Numbered from the stretch's first letter, positions 1-11,040 are shown. The stretch is DNA of 64,000 bases from Cenococcum geophilum 1.58 (GCA_001692895.1 KV748238.1:744001-808000), one strand, 5' to 3'. Made by a program: numbers and translations. Notes: generated by a model not told the origin, from the sequence alone.

Positions 1-1540
1 CTAATCTAAATGGCCTATAACCTTTAATTAAGCGGCTACCTAAATAGAGGAAGAACCTATAAGCTTTTTAGCCGATATTACTTCTAGCTAAAAATAATAG
101 ACTTAGTTAAACGCTTTTATAGGCGCCTGCTACGGTTATAAGTATACTAAGGCCTTTAATATAAAGCACTAAGGACTACTATACCCTTTACTAGTATCTA
201 TACGATAATAGGTAGATATTGCTATAAATTTCGTTATTAACCTACTACCCCACAAACAACACGGCCGTACCTATAAGAACATCCTTATAATAATATACCG
301 ACTTATAAAAGAGCGCCACTACGTCCTAACTAAAGGCGTAGCCGTTAGCGACGTTACTAACGCCTTTTTCTGCAAAGTTTACTGACTATATAGGTTACCT
401 AACTCTATTACGTCTAACTAAGGCATATAATTTAACTCTAATATATAAAGACGAATCTACTAACGCCTTAGCATCTCTGTTAAGATATTTATATCCTTTT
501 ATTATAAAACTGCTAGGTAACTAGAAAACGCTAATACTAGTATAAAAGCGTACCTATAATAAGTAGTTGCCTATAGTTAAAATAACTAGGTAGATTACCT
601 CCTACTAAATAAATTTATAGTGAATAATTATGTCTTAACTACTATAGGACTTACCCCGTTCTTTGTGAATAAGGGTTATTACCCCTAATCCGGTATAGAG
701 CCACTAAAACCTATTAATAAGAAACTACTATATAAAAAACGCCTTAAGATACTACTTATTAACTAGTATATAGACTATATAAAAAATCTACTTAACTACT
801 ATAAGGGAGAAATGGCTTAGGCTTAAGTAAAGTAGGCCTACTTTACTAACCGTTATAGAACGCCACTACTAAAGATACGTGTTAGTAACTAGGTATAGCT
901 AAATATATATAATATCTTTACGTAGAGGCCTATAAAGTTACTTAATTATAAAAACCTTAGCCCCTATTTAATTAAATAAGTTATTAATAGAGGAGCTATA
1001 TATAAGCTAGAACTTCTACTTACCCTAGCTACCCGCGGAATATAGCCCGTATTTTACCTATAACTACTATACCTTTATTAGCCTAACCCCTTACTAGGGT
1101 AGATATAGCCTAAACCCCTACTAGTATTAATTTAAAATAAGAATAAAGATAAAAACTATAAGGAGTAGACCGTTAAACAAATTATTAACTTTAAATACTT
1201 TAGTAAAGGTAAAGGACGACGGCTTTACTACAGAGCTATATATATAGGATTTAATATAGATTAGCCAGAATAGCAACTATAAAAAGACTTTTAAAATGCA
1301 AAGGATTTAATTAGCAACTTTTACTACGTAAACCTATAGAAACCGGGCCTAAGTAGAGATTTTATACCTAATCCTCTATAAGAGCCCTTATAGAGTTAAA
1401 CCGTTATATATTACCACGTAAGGGCAAATTACCGTTAGATTATAATAAAGTGCGATTACGTAACCGGAATATTGTTAGGATATTTAGGAACTTTAACCAG
1501 CGGTTAAAGTTATCTAATTAGTTAGATTTTTAGATACTAA
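1..1540 (+). pseudogene. Ty3/gypsy (family C) pol 3' part: integrase and chromodomain relic
   Basis: This is the C-terminal part of a gypsy-type polyprotein, whose integrase would insert the cDNA into nuclear DNA. Reading through in-frame stops, the integrase core begins near 240 with HKQHGRTY (about 251-274), then ITSNQG (about 409) and a run corresponding to ENANTSIKAYL (about 515). A GYYP.SGIEP block lies near 673. A chromodomain-like tail (FKYFSKGKGRRLYYRA, then YIGF) lies at about 1190-1255, which identifies a chromovirus-type element. The frame carries many TAG/TAA codons at positions where the family has Gln or Trp, the RIP pattern. The 5' part (gag, protease, reverse transcriptase) lies outside the window. 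Family assignment is firm; exact ends are not. Confidence 0.75.
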
Positions 1541-1661
1541 GCCTTATTATATAACATTGTTTTAAACCTTTAGTAATACCCCCCTTTCTTCTTTTCTATA
1601 CCTTAAGTGTCCCTTTTATATATATATAGTAACCACAGTGTTACTAAAGCTCCGCCTCTAT

Positions 1662-1675
1662 AGGAGGGGGGGTAG
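1662..1675 (+). other. Polypurine tract of gypsy C
   Basis: A purine-rich run (aggagggggggtag) directly precedes the sequence taken as the 3' LTR, as expected for the plus-strand priming site of an LTR retrotransposon. Confidence 0.55.
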
Positions 1676-1868
1676 TATTATAAAACCCCACCGCAGGGGC
1701 CTCTATAGGAGAGCCCTATACTCTTATATACACCTTACATACAGCTTATATTAGCTATGCGTAGGTATATCACCTCCTTACGCCCTTAACCCTTACGATC
1801 AATCGCGTAACGTCTTATAGACTCCTCAAATACATACGCTTTGTAGCCACTGCCCCCGTCCTATAACA
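1676..1868 (+). repeat. 3' LTR of gypsy C (about 193 bp)
   Basis: The LTR starts tattata and ends tataaca, consistent with TGTTATA...TATAACA after one G-to-A change. It lies right after the polypurine tract. It is less degraded than the coding part. The 5' LTR is not in the window, so the ends rest on the terminal inverted repeat and on the position of the tract. Confidence 0.5.
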
Positions 1869-2164
1869 GTCCTATAGATATATTTAAGTTCCTTCTTAGA
1901 AAGAAGAGTAGATAAGCTTTAGATAATATTAGTAACTTAGTTAATTAAGGTATAAGTACGGTAAGAGGGACGCGTAAGCCTATATAATTAGTAGTCTATA
2001 AATAAGGATTTAAAGCTAAGAAAAGGAAAGGAGATAGAGGGTGGCGCTACTTAACGTTATATATAATCCTCTAGTTACGTAATAGCAATTATCTAAAACT
2101 GTCTAAAACTATCTACGATTGTCCGCCACAATCCACTAATATTTACTAGTTTTTACTAGCGCCG
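1869..2164. other. Unassigned AT-rich spacer
   Basis: About 300 bp between the gypsy C LTR and the copia fragment. It includes a short less-degraded patch near 2030-2130. No reading frame, RNA gene or repeat matching the rest of the window was recognised. Confidence 0.4.
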
Positions 2165-3220
2165 TAATATAATCTAAATTAAAAATACCTTAATGTAGTA
2201 AACTAAACTATTGCCTATTGTCTTAGAACAAAATTAATAGCTATTAAATACTCTAGCGAAGCTTTTAGAGTATACGTTTACTTTAAAAACCCTAAAGAAG
2301 AAAATATAACCTTTTATAGAGTATTTAATATAGTAATTACAGACTATAAAGAGACTAGATAAAGCTTTCAAGGATATCTCTTTATACTATTTAGAGGACT
2401 AATTAATTAAAAAGTAATCCTATAGTGATATATTACTTAATTAACTACTAAAGCCGAACTTTACTCCCTGTCTACTACCACTATTAAAATTATCTAGTAG
2501 TAACGATTCCTTAAAGTAATCGGCTTTAATTTAGAACGCAAATTTACCCTACTATACAACAATATATAAACTATACGCCTACTAAGACAGGATATACTAA
2601 AACTTAATACTAAGATTTAATATATTAATATTTATTAGTGCTAGCTTAAATAGGAAGTCTAAGATAAAAAGATTAACGTTTAATAGGTTTTTATGGCTAA
2701 AATGCCTACTAACAGCCTTACTAAAATCTTACTCCATTAAAAGCATAAAGCATAAATAAAGCAGTTAAATTTAGTAGATATTTAATATTATATTACTATT
2801 CTATCTAGTAACTAACACCTTTATAATATTTGCAATATCTGCAAAATCTGTAATATTCGCAATATCTACAGTATTTATAATATTTATAGTATGCTGTTAT
2901 AATTACCCTATCCTTTTACTACTCCAAAATTATATCTAAATTTTCTATCTTTGGTACAGTTTCTACCTTTATTTATTTTCTACAGCTTTAACTATATCGT
3001 TAAATCTAGGGGTATATATAACTGACTATCAGTACTATACCAAGATATAAAACTATAGCCTAAAAGGCTCTAAGACTACCCTTATATATCTTAGATATAG
3101 TTAAAGAATAAGTTATAGACCTTAAAGTTAGGGGTCCACTTTTATATATTTATATTACTTAATTTCCATAGATTTTAAATTAAGTCGCTTATTTAATTTC
3201 TATATACTATAAAGCTTATA
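2165..3220 (+). mobile_element. 5'-truncated Ty1/copia element: RNase H and 3' LTR
   Basis: The sequence aligns by eye with 34065-35082 of the complete copia at 29613-35082. It keeps the end of reverse transcriptase and RNase H (about 2190-2760; ADYKETR-type and TKAELYSLSTT-type blocks are still readable) and then an LTR. Gag, protease, integrase and most of the reverse transcriptase are missing. It is heavily RIP-mutated, more than the complete copy. Confidence 0.75.
3017..3220 (+). repeat. Copia 3' LTR, degraded
   Basis: This matches the copia LTRs at 29613-29838 and 34857-35082, starting tataactgac (TGTAACCGAC in less mutated copies) and ending aaagcttata (AAAGCTTACA). It is shorter (204 bp) because of small deletions. 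Confidence 0.7.
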
Positions 3221-3232
3221 GAATAGAGATAG

Positions 3233-3361
3233 TGTTACAGACCTTATATTAGTAGTAATACAGCTATTAAGAGAGGATATAAATAGACTAGAAGTGGAAG
3301 CGCGGGAGGTATTAGAACTAGTTAAACTATAAAATAAAGGGTAGCTAAGTTATATAGTAAG
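3233..3361 (-). repeat. LTR A' fragment, terminal piece 1 of 3
   Basis: The reverse complement ends in ggtctgtaaca and resembles the 3' portion of the gypsy A LTR. The rest of this LTR continues at 29520-29612 and 35083-35260. The pieces were separated by the outer gypsy A (duplication gtaag/gcaag) and by the complete copia (duplication ctata). Confidence 0.6.
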
Positions 3362-3786
3362 TGTAACGGAACCTTGTAGCAGGAACTACAATAGGCTCAT
3401 TATTAGGCTAGGTGTGTAGGTAATGTGAATTAAAGTTAACAATATAATAATAACTAGTGGAGTAGTTGCCTAATAAATTAACTCTAATTATATTCTAAGA
3501 ATTACTATAAGGAAGGAACTATCTAGGTAGGGACTAAGGGTCCTTAAATACATAACCGTACTCCTATAAAATCCTCCTTATATATAATATATATATACTC
3601 TATTTACTCTATTATAGATTTTATAGATTTTATAGATTATATAGATTACCTTATATAACCTTAGTTACCATTCCTTATTACATAGCTCTATCGGCTCTAT
3701 CCTAGACCGTGCTCTAATTAACTAACTAGCTTTTTTTTAACTCTTCTCTAAGTAGTCGTAATATTGTACTTAAAGCGTCCGTAACA
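3362..3786 (-). repeat. Gypsy A LTR 1 (3' LTR of outer copy)
   Basis: A 425-bp repeat starting TGTAACGG and ending CCGTAACA. Further copies lie at 10617-11040, 25870-26284, 29096-29519 and 61826-62248. On the minus strand a purine-rich tract (gagaggagggagatga, 3787-3802) lies immediately upstream, the expected polypurine tract, and this fixes the orientation. Confidence 0.85.
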
Positions 3787-6017
3787 TCATCTCCCTCCTC
3801 TCTATTTTTGTCCTTAAAGATTTCTAATATCTTTAAGTTATCTACTGGAGGTATAATATCCGTCTAATTAATTTGGTTAATATTATTACTTATTATACCT
3901 AAAGCAATTTCTTCTTCTTTAACTGCTCGTTGTATTCGCACTATCGCTGCAATACTATCTCTTAGTGAGATTATACCGTCTCTATATTCTCGTTACTTAA
4001 AAAAGGGGTTAGTTTATATTACGTTGGCAAATCTATCTTCGTAATAACTATTTTCTTACTTAGAGTATACTAAAGTAAATATTTATTTATCCTATAACGT
4101 TCGCTCTATCTCTAATACTAAATATACGCGACCTATTACTCTTAATAGTCGTCTAGTTCTTTAATTAATTTATCTTAGAGTCTTATATTTAATCTACTAC
4201 TATATAACTAGATAGTAAACTATCTTAGGCTCTTACTAAGTTAAAATGTTCTTATAATATAGAGCAGAAGGCTCTAAAGGCCTATATTATGGCGTCTGCT
4301 TAATTACTCCGTCTTAAGAAGGTTCGTAAAAAGGTGCGTTTTAAAGAATAAAAACTTATAGAATAGGGTTTATAGGAACTTAGTAATAAAAGAATAGATT
4401 CTCTTTTAGCTAAAAAGGAAATAGATCTAAGTAGTTCGGCAACTACTCTTCTTAGGTCCCCCTTAGGTGGCTTATTCTTTAGCAATCCTTCTTTATTAAT
4501 ATTACCTAACCTAATCTCTTCTAATACTCCTATACCTTTCTTATAGCATTCTTTAAATTCTCTAGTAATTCCTAAGTAGTCTTACTATAGCCTATCTACT
4601 TTACCTCGTACTATATTTTATCGTTAATATCTTTATAGCTAGCGATCTTTAAAACTTACTATTTATCTTCTTCCTATCTCTGCCTTATAAACTAGTGGCT
4701 TAATATTCCTATATACTAGCTCTAGAATTATAATATACTATATAGAGTAGATCTTTATTTTAGCTAATAGGTTTAACTTAAATATAACTAGTAAAATCCT
4801 CTAAATAATTTTAAAAGGTCCTAGTCTAACATAATTTAACTTTTTACTTAGTTATCGACTTTTAAAATTTTTGTATAGTAGCTATACTTTATCTCCCTCC
4901 TTAAAATCTAGTCCCTTAGATCTCTTAGTGTTATAGTACTTTTTTATTCTCTCTTATACTTTCTTTACTAATTCTATAAGGTCTATATAAAGATTTATTA
5001 ATATCTTTATCCTTTCTTTAGCTATACTACTTATTTTCTTTACTTATTATAGTAATAACAATATTCTTAGCTTATATCCATAATTTGCCTTAAATGGTAA
5101 TATACCTATCCCTTCTTAAGGTGTTATATTATATGTAAACTATATAATTAGTAGTAATAATACCTAATTATTCTGCGCGTAATTAATATAGTACCTTAAA
5201 TACTGTTTTAGTATCTAATTTAATCTTTCTATTTAACCGTCTATCTATAGATAATATATAGTAAAAGTTACTACTCTAACTCCTTATTCCGCTAAGAATA
5301 CTTTCTAAAATACTACTATAAATCTTAAATCTCTATCTAATATAATCTTACTTAGTGCTCCGTGTCTTATAAACACTTCTTTAATATAGATTTTAGCGAT
5401 ATCTTCTACTAATATTTCTTCTATATACGCTATAAAGTACCCCCACTTTATAAGCTTGTCTACTATTACTAAGATTATATTATAATCTTATCCGGTAATA
5501 GGATCTCTTAATTTTAGCAACTTAATAATAAAGTCCTATAATATAACCTCCTATAGTCTCTCTAATATCTTAATAGGTTATAGCCCTCTATATAGCTTAT
5601 ACCTTATTAGTTTATTCCTCTAGCAATCTAGATATTCTTTAGTAACTTTTCGCGCTAAGCCCTAGATTCTATTAATAATATACTCCTCCTAAAGTCTTAA
5701 TACTAGGCTTATAGCTTTATTATATCCCTAAATTAGTCCCCTATAAAACTCTTTTATAAATTACTCTGCTATACTTCTTAGGATATACTTTACTTCTTAA
5801 TATTTGTATATATCCATTTATAGATCTTCTAATTATACTTCTAGAATTCTTTATACCTAAAAGCTTTTTAGTAATTTGTAAACTTTTTCTAGTTCTTCCT
5901 AAGTTACTATAATCTTTAGATAATTAAACCTACATCAGGAAATTTTTTTTTGGGGTCGTTGTTGCGGTTTGCGGCAAATTGCCGCAAACCGTACGGTTGC
6001 GGCAGATGTATATGGTC

Positions 6018-6140
6018 GATAGCAATTTGCGCAAAACGCACGTTTTGTAACAAGTTTGCAGCACCCTAATAGCAATTTGCGCGTTTTGTAACAAATTTGC
6101 AGCATCTAATAGCAAATTGCGGCAAAACGCTACCCCATAA
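6018..6140. repeat. About 45-bp direct repeats, two and a half copies
   Basis: Three successive blocks begin atagcaatttgcg or atagcaaattgcgg, and two continue through gttttgtaacaa to ttgcagca. They form the first repeat block inside composite element 1. Confidence 0.7.
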
Positions 6141-6159
6141 ATAAATAGTGCGCAAACTG

Positions 6160-6245
6160 TACGAATTGTACAAATTGTAAAAACTGTACGAATTGTACGA
6201 ATTGTACGAATTGTACGAATTGTAAAAACTGTACAAATTNTAACT
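6160..6245. repeat. 9-bp tandem repeat ttgtacgaa
   Basis: About nine units of ttgtacgaa with variants ttgtacaaa and ttgtaaaaa. One N lies at 6240. The period is a multiple of three, so the minus strand stays open and reads as RTI repeats. That is not evidence for a gene. Confidence 0.8.
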
Positions 6246-6404
6246 ATATAAATTATAATTATATTANATAATAACCAAATTATCACATATTTCCATAGAT
6301 TTCTGTAGTATACTTTTAAATATATTTATATTATAACTATATAAAATGTAGAGCTATCTACTTTAGGCGTTAAGGGGGAAGCCTCTCGCGGAGGCTCTAA
6401 ATCA

Positions 6405-6530
6405 TCTGCCTACCTACCTGCCTGCCTGCTTGCCTGCTTGCCTACCTGTCTGTCTATACCTACCCGTCTATGCCTACCTATCTGTGCCTACCTGTCCGTG
6501 CCTACCTGTCTGTGCCTACCTGTCTATGTN
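6405..6530. repeat. CCTACCTG/TGCCTACC microsatellite
   Basis: Irregular tetranucleotide-derived tract of cctacctg, cctgcctg and ctgtctatgcctac units. The same type of tract sits in the equivalent position of composite element 2 (49728-49980). Confidence 0.8.
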
Positions 6531-6532
6531 AC

Positions 6533-6600
6533 CTTGATTCGATCGATCGATCGAATCGTTTATCGTGTTCGCTGGCTGGTCGTTCGAACGGTTGTCGTGT
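6533..6600. repeat. attcgatcga/gttcgctggctgg linker block
   Basis: Gatc-rich palindromic sequence (cgatcgatcgatcg) followed by gttcgctggctggtcgttcg. A very similar block is found at 50155-50230 in composite element 2, again just before the gcgacggtcg repeats. Confidence 0.65.
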
Positions 6601-7275
6601 GGCTCTGGCGACGGTCNTGTGGCGATGACGANGGTCGTCTGGCTCTGACGGTCGTCTAGCTCTGGCGACGGTCATCTGGCTCCGGCGACGGCCGTCTAGC
6701 TCTGACGACGGTCGTCCAGCTCTGACGACGGTCGTCTAGCTCTGGCGACGGTCATCTGGCTCCGGCGACGGTCGTCTAGCTCTGACAACGGTCGTCTAGC
6801 TCTGACAACGGTCGTCTAGCTCTGGCGACGGTCATCTGGCTCCGGCGACGGCCGTCTAGCTCTGACGACGGTCGTCCAGCTCTGGCGACGGTCATCTGGC
6901 TCCGGCGACGGTCGTCTAGCTCTGACGACGGTCGTCTGGCTCTGACGACGGTCGTCGGCTCTGACGGTTGTCAGCTCTGGCGACGGTCATCTGGCTCCGG
7001 CGACGGTCGTCTAGCTCTGACGACGGTCGTCTGGCTCTGACGACGGTCGTCTGGCTCTGACGGTTGTCCAGCTCTGGCGACGGTCATCTGGCTCGGCGAC
7101 GGTCGTCTAGCTCTGACGACGTCGTCTGGCTCTGACGACCGTCGTCCAGCTCTGGCGACGGTCATCTGGCTCCGGCGACAGTCGTCTGGCTCTACGACGG
7201 TCGTCTAGCTAACCGGTCGTCTAGCTCTGGCGACGGTCGTCTGGCTCCGGCGACGGTCGTCTGGCTCGGCGACGG
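6600..7275. repeat. 20-bp minisatellite (tctggctctgacgacggtcg type)
   Basis: Roughly 33 units of a 20-bp motif alternate between tctagctctgacgacggtcg and tctggctccggcgacggtca. There are occasional single-base losses that shift the frame. The array is GC-rich and free of RIP. Only a few units of the same motif occur in composite element 2 (50222-50270). Confidence 0.85.
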
Positions 7276-7436
7276 TCGTCTGCTGGCTGTCGTTCTGGTG
7301 TCTTCTAGGTTAGGGAGGATGTAAGGAGGTGAAAAAATGAGGTGGCTACCTAGGTGTTATATAGGGGGTATACTTGGCAGAGGCACGTGTAGAGGCTATC
7401 GGGAATATAGCGGGGACCCGATAGTAATGTGTCGCG
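7275..7436. other. Conserved core of the composite elements
   Basis: A single-copy segment of roughly 130-160 bp runs from gctggctgtcgttctggtg through agggaggatgtaagga to atcgggaatatagcgggg. It is closely matched at 50275-50412 in composite element 2, in the same order and orientation. It separates the 20-bp array from the 12-bp array. On the minus strand both copies can be read as GPRYIPDSLYTCLC. Function unknown. Confidence 0.6.
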
Positions 7437-7439
7437 CGC

Positions 7440-8276
7440 ACACACAAAGGCTTTGTGTAGAGCTTCGTGTAGGGCCTCCGTACGCAGAGCTTCGCGCAGA
7501 GCCTCGTGTAGAGCTTCGCGCAGAGCCTCGTGCAGAGCCTCCATATTAGAGCTTCGTGTAGAGCTTCGTAGAGCTTTGTGCAGAGCTTCGTGTAGAGCTC
7601 GTGCAGAGCCTTATGTAGAGCTTCGTGTAGAGCTTCGTGCAGAGCCTCGTGCAGAGCCTCTATAGTGCAGAGCTTTGTGTAGAGCCTCGTGTAGAGCTCG
7701 GTGCAAGCCTTTGTGTAGAGCCTCGTGTAGAGCTTCCGTGCAGAGCTTCGTGCAGAGTTTCGTGGCAGAGCTTTCGTGCAGAGCTTCGTGTAGAGCCTTG
7801 GTGCAGAGCCTCTGTACGCAGAGCTTTATGTAGAGCCTCGTGTAGAGCCTCGTGCAAGCTTTGTGTAGAGCTTCGTGTAGAGCCTTCATGCCAGAGCTTC
7901 GTATAGAGCTTCGTGCAGAGCTTCGTACAGAGCTTCGTGGCAGAGCTTTGTAGCAGAGCTTCGTGTGTAGAGCCTTCGTGCAGAGCCTCTGTACGCAGAG
8001 CTTTATGTGTAGAGCCTCGTGTAGAGCCTCGGTGCAAAGAGCTTCGTGTAGAGCTTCGTGCAGAGCTTCGTGCAGAGCTTCGTGCAGAGCTTCGTGGCAG
8101 AGCTTCGTGCAAAGCTTCGTGTAGAGCTTCGTGCAGAGCTTCGTGCAGAGCTTCGTGCAGAGCTTCGTGCAGAGCTTCGTGCAGAGCTTCGTGCAGAGCT
8201 TCGTGCAGAGCTTCGTGCAGAGCTTTGTGCAGAGCTTCGTGCAGAGCTTTGTGTAGAGCCTCGTGCAGAGCCTCTG
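7440..8276. repeat. 12-bp minisatellite gcagagcttcgt
   Basis: About 65 units of gcagagcttcgt with variants gtagagcctcgt and gtagagcttcgt. Units are least diverged at 8085-8240. The unit length is divisible by three and contains no stop in any frame, which explains overlapping long open frames on both strands here (AELR, HEAL and TKLC repeats). Confidence 0.85.
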
Positions 8277-8544
8277 CATCAGGAATTTTTTTTTGGGCAC
8301 GTTGTTGCAAGCGAAAATCGGGGTCTGCAAAACCTGCAGGCGTAAGTCGCAATTTTAGCATTTGCGGCAATTTGCAGCAATTTGCTANAAACANATAGAT
8401 AGGGNAGNCGCGTGNATAGGTAGCCTATGTGTTTGTAGCAAATTGCTGCAAATCGCCGCAAATTGCCAAAATTGCGACTTACGCAGGTTTTGCAGACCCC
8501 GATTTTCGTTTGCAACAACGAGCCCAAAAAAAAATTTCCTGATG
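8277..8544. repeat. Foldback (palindromic) end of composite element 1
   Basis: A 268-bp near-perfect palindrome. It begins catcaggaatttttttttg and ends with the inverse, aaaaaaaaatttcctgatg, with arms of about 115-125 bp (shared inner motifs include cgaaaatcggggtctgcaaa). The centre holds five N bases, probably because the hairpin was hard to sequence. The right arm is also the right end of the whole element. Confidence 0.8.
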
Positions 8545-10616
8545 TAATTAATCCATCTATGTCTTTTTATAGTAAAGCCCCTAATAGCTTTTATTATTTT
8601 ATAGTTTAGCTTTTTAACTTAGAGTGTCTGCTCGCATATTATCTATACCCTTAGTATACTAAATTTTGAAATAGTATTCTATAAGTATCTTTACCCATCT
8701 AACCTATCTTTAGTTAAGTTCCTTTATTATTAAAAATCCTATTAGGTTCTTATAATCTATCTTAACTATAAATAGTTTCTCTATGCCTTATAAGAATGCT
8801 CTTTATTTCTTTAATACTATAACTATACCTAATAACTCTTTATTATAGATATTATAGTTTAACTCTAGTAGTATTATCTTTTAACTATAATATGCTATTA
8901 GGTGCTATCTATCTAGATGCTTTTATATAAAGTATACCCCTAGTATATAATTTAATACATCTATTTTTACAACCGTCTTTAGTCCTAGTTAATAGATCTT
9001 AAAAACTAGCTCCTAGGTAAACAACTCCTTAACTTATTTAAATAGCTTCTACTATTTCTTTCCCTATACCCATAGTTCTTCCTTCTTTATTAATTGCGTA
9101 AATAGCTTAATATCCTTTAACTACTGCGCTATAAACCTTATATAGTAATTATAAAACCCTAAAAACAATTTTAACTGCGTAACGTTTTCCGGTTCTTACT
9201 AATTCACTATAGCCTTAATCTTCTTTAGATCTATACTAAGTTTGCCTAGTTTAATAATAAATCCAATAAAATTGGTCTTCCTAGTAAAGAACTTGTATTT
9301 CTTAATTATTACTAGTATTTGTTTTTCTTATAGTCTCTTTAAGACCTATTTAACGTATTCTCTATATTCTTCCTTATTTATTAAATAGATAATAATATTG
9401 TTAAAATATACTATAACAAATTCATCTAAGTATTCTCCTAATATATTATTAATACACTTCTAGAACGTTACTAGTGCGTTTATAAGCCTAAATTGTATAA
9501 CTAATAGTTTATATAGTCTCTCTTTTAACCTAAAGGCTGCTTTTTATTTATTGCCTTCCTTAATTCTAATCTAATAGTACGCCCATCTTAAATCTATCTT
9601 TATAAAGATTTAAGCGTTGCCTATCCTGTCTTAGATTTCGCTAATTAAGGGTAAAGGATACCTATCCTTCTTAGTAATGCTATTTAACTACCTATAGTTA
9701 ATATATAGCCTTAGTTTGCCATTTTTCTTTAATATAAATAGTACTAGATAACCCGCTAATGACTATAATAGTCTAATATATCCCTTTTATAGATTTTCCT
9801 AGATAAACTCTTTTAATGCTCTACCTTCCTCTTTAATAAGCTTATAGATTAAAAAGAACCTTAGACTTATTCCTAGTTCTAATTCTATTTTATAGTCCTA
9901 TACTATATACTCTAATAGCTTTTTACTTTCCGGTAACTATAGTTTCTTACTATACTTATAGTATCTCTTTAGTATATAACTTAAGCCTCGCTTAGTTTCC
10001 TTATATATTACTCTAACTTAGTACTATACTAACTTAGCTTATTATTACATCTTACGGCGTTAAATATCCTTAATATTAACCTAACCTATAACCTAATTAA
10101 TCTTTAGATTATATTCCTGTAACTAAGGCATTCCTAGTACTGCCTTATTATTCCCTAATAGTAATATATTAAAAGACATCTTAATTTATCTCCCTTTAAT
10201 AGTTAACTAAATAGGTCCTATTTTAAGATTAATAATACCTCCTCTATAGGCTATTAGGTCTCCTAAAATCGTTACTAATAAGTAAGAATACTCCTTTTTC
10301 CTATATAGTAACCCCATTTTTTTAACTACTACTAGCAAAATATAGTTCCTTATTACTCCACTATCTATTAATACCTTAAACTGTTAATCTTACCACTTAA
10401 CTTATAAATTTAGGTATTGTCCTTAAATTCCTTTAAGGGTCTAAGGCTCTACTATTAGTTCCCTCTAGTCCTATAGGCCTCTACTTTTCCCAACTATTAG
10501 CTACTTAATCCTATATATACTTAGTCTAACTTTAGCCAATACTTAGTTCGCTTTTTATCTTTAATATACTATAGACACATATTCTTTAGGTATTCCCACT
10601 ACTATTATTTATCTAG

Positions 10617-11040
10617 TGTAACGGAACCTTATAGCAGGAACTACAATAGGCTCGTTATTAGGCTAGGTGTATAGGTAATATAAATTAAAGTTAACAACGT
10701 AATAATAACTAGTAGAGTGGTTGCCTAATAGATTAACTTTAATTATATTCTAAAAATCACTACAAGGAAGGAACTATCTAGGTAGGGACTATAGTCCTTT
10801 AAATACACAACCGTACTCCTATAAAATCCTCCTTATATATAATATACGTATACTCTATCTACTCTATTATAGATCCTATAGATTATATAGATTATATAAA
10901 TTATATTATATAACCTTAGTTACCATTCCTCGTTATATAGCTCTATCGGCTCTATCCTAAACCGTACTTATATTAACTAACTAGCTTCTTTTAACTCTTC
11001 CCTAAGTAGTTATAACATTATACTTAAAGCGTTTGTAACA
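10617..11040 (-). repeat. Gypsy A LTR 2 (3' LTR of inner copy)
   Basis: A 424-bp copy of the gypsy A LTR, TGTAACGG...TTTGTAACA, preceded by the target duplication TCTAG. Confidence 0.85.

Larger units (their letters stand above)
5933..8544. mobile_element. TIR element packed with minisatellites (composite element 1)
   Basis: A 2612-bp insertion inside the gypsy A integrase region. Its ends are inverted repeats of about 33 bp beginning CATCAGGAAA, then nine T and GGG, and reading GTTGTTGC further in. It is flanked by TA on both sides (5931-5932, 8545-8546). The same spot is uninterrupted in the inner gypsy A copy (near 20948), which confirms insertion at a single TA, as for Tc1/mariner-type transposition. 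No transposase frame is visible. The interior is an ordered set of tandem repeats (listed separately) around a core at 7275-7436. Base composition is normal and CpA/TpG are frequent, unlike the RIPed host, so it arrived after the main RIP phase. Several N bases mark assembly uncertainty. Confidence 0.75.
3787..10611 (-). pseudogene. Gypsy A pol relic (reverse transcriptase, RNase H, integrase), outer copy
   Basis: Read on the minus strand from 10611 down to 3787 and interrupted by 5933-8544. The reverse transcriptase is clear around 9800-9300: a [16 protein letters not shown] block, then PLPLISEI, KIDLRWAYY and a FNNIIIY active-site block, where the family has DD (Asp to Asn, G-to-A). RNase H and the FYNYY connection follow (about 9300-8600). 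Integrase is read below 5900, with VVTFTIYYLQIDGQ followed by ERLNQ near 5300-5200 and ITPQEGIGILPFKANYG near 5120-5060. Many in-frame stops are TAG/TAA. No intact frame remains. Confidence 0.75.

Noticed and set aside
6971..7165. Minus-strand frame rich in Arg, Pro and Ser over the 20-bp array
   Set aside because: Repeat-driven frame of about 60 codons with single-base slips between units, and no start context or homology.
6600..8276. CRISPR array
   Set aside because: Units are directly tandem with no unique spacers, and the genome is eukaryotic.
7611..8370. Long minus-strand frames (239 and 236 codons) of TKLC/HEAL repeats as protein genes
   Set aside because: They follow from a 12-bp unit without stops. 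Two frames on this strand and several on the other are open at once, and units shift phase freely.
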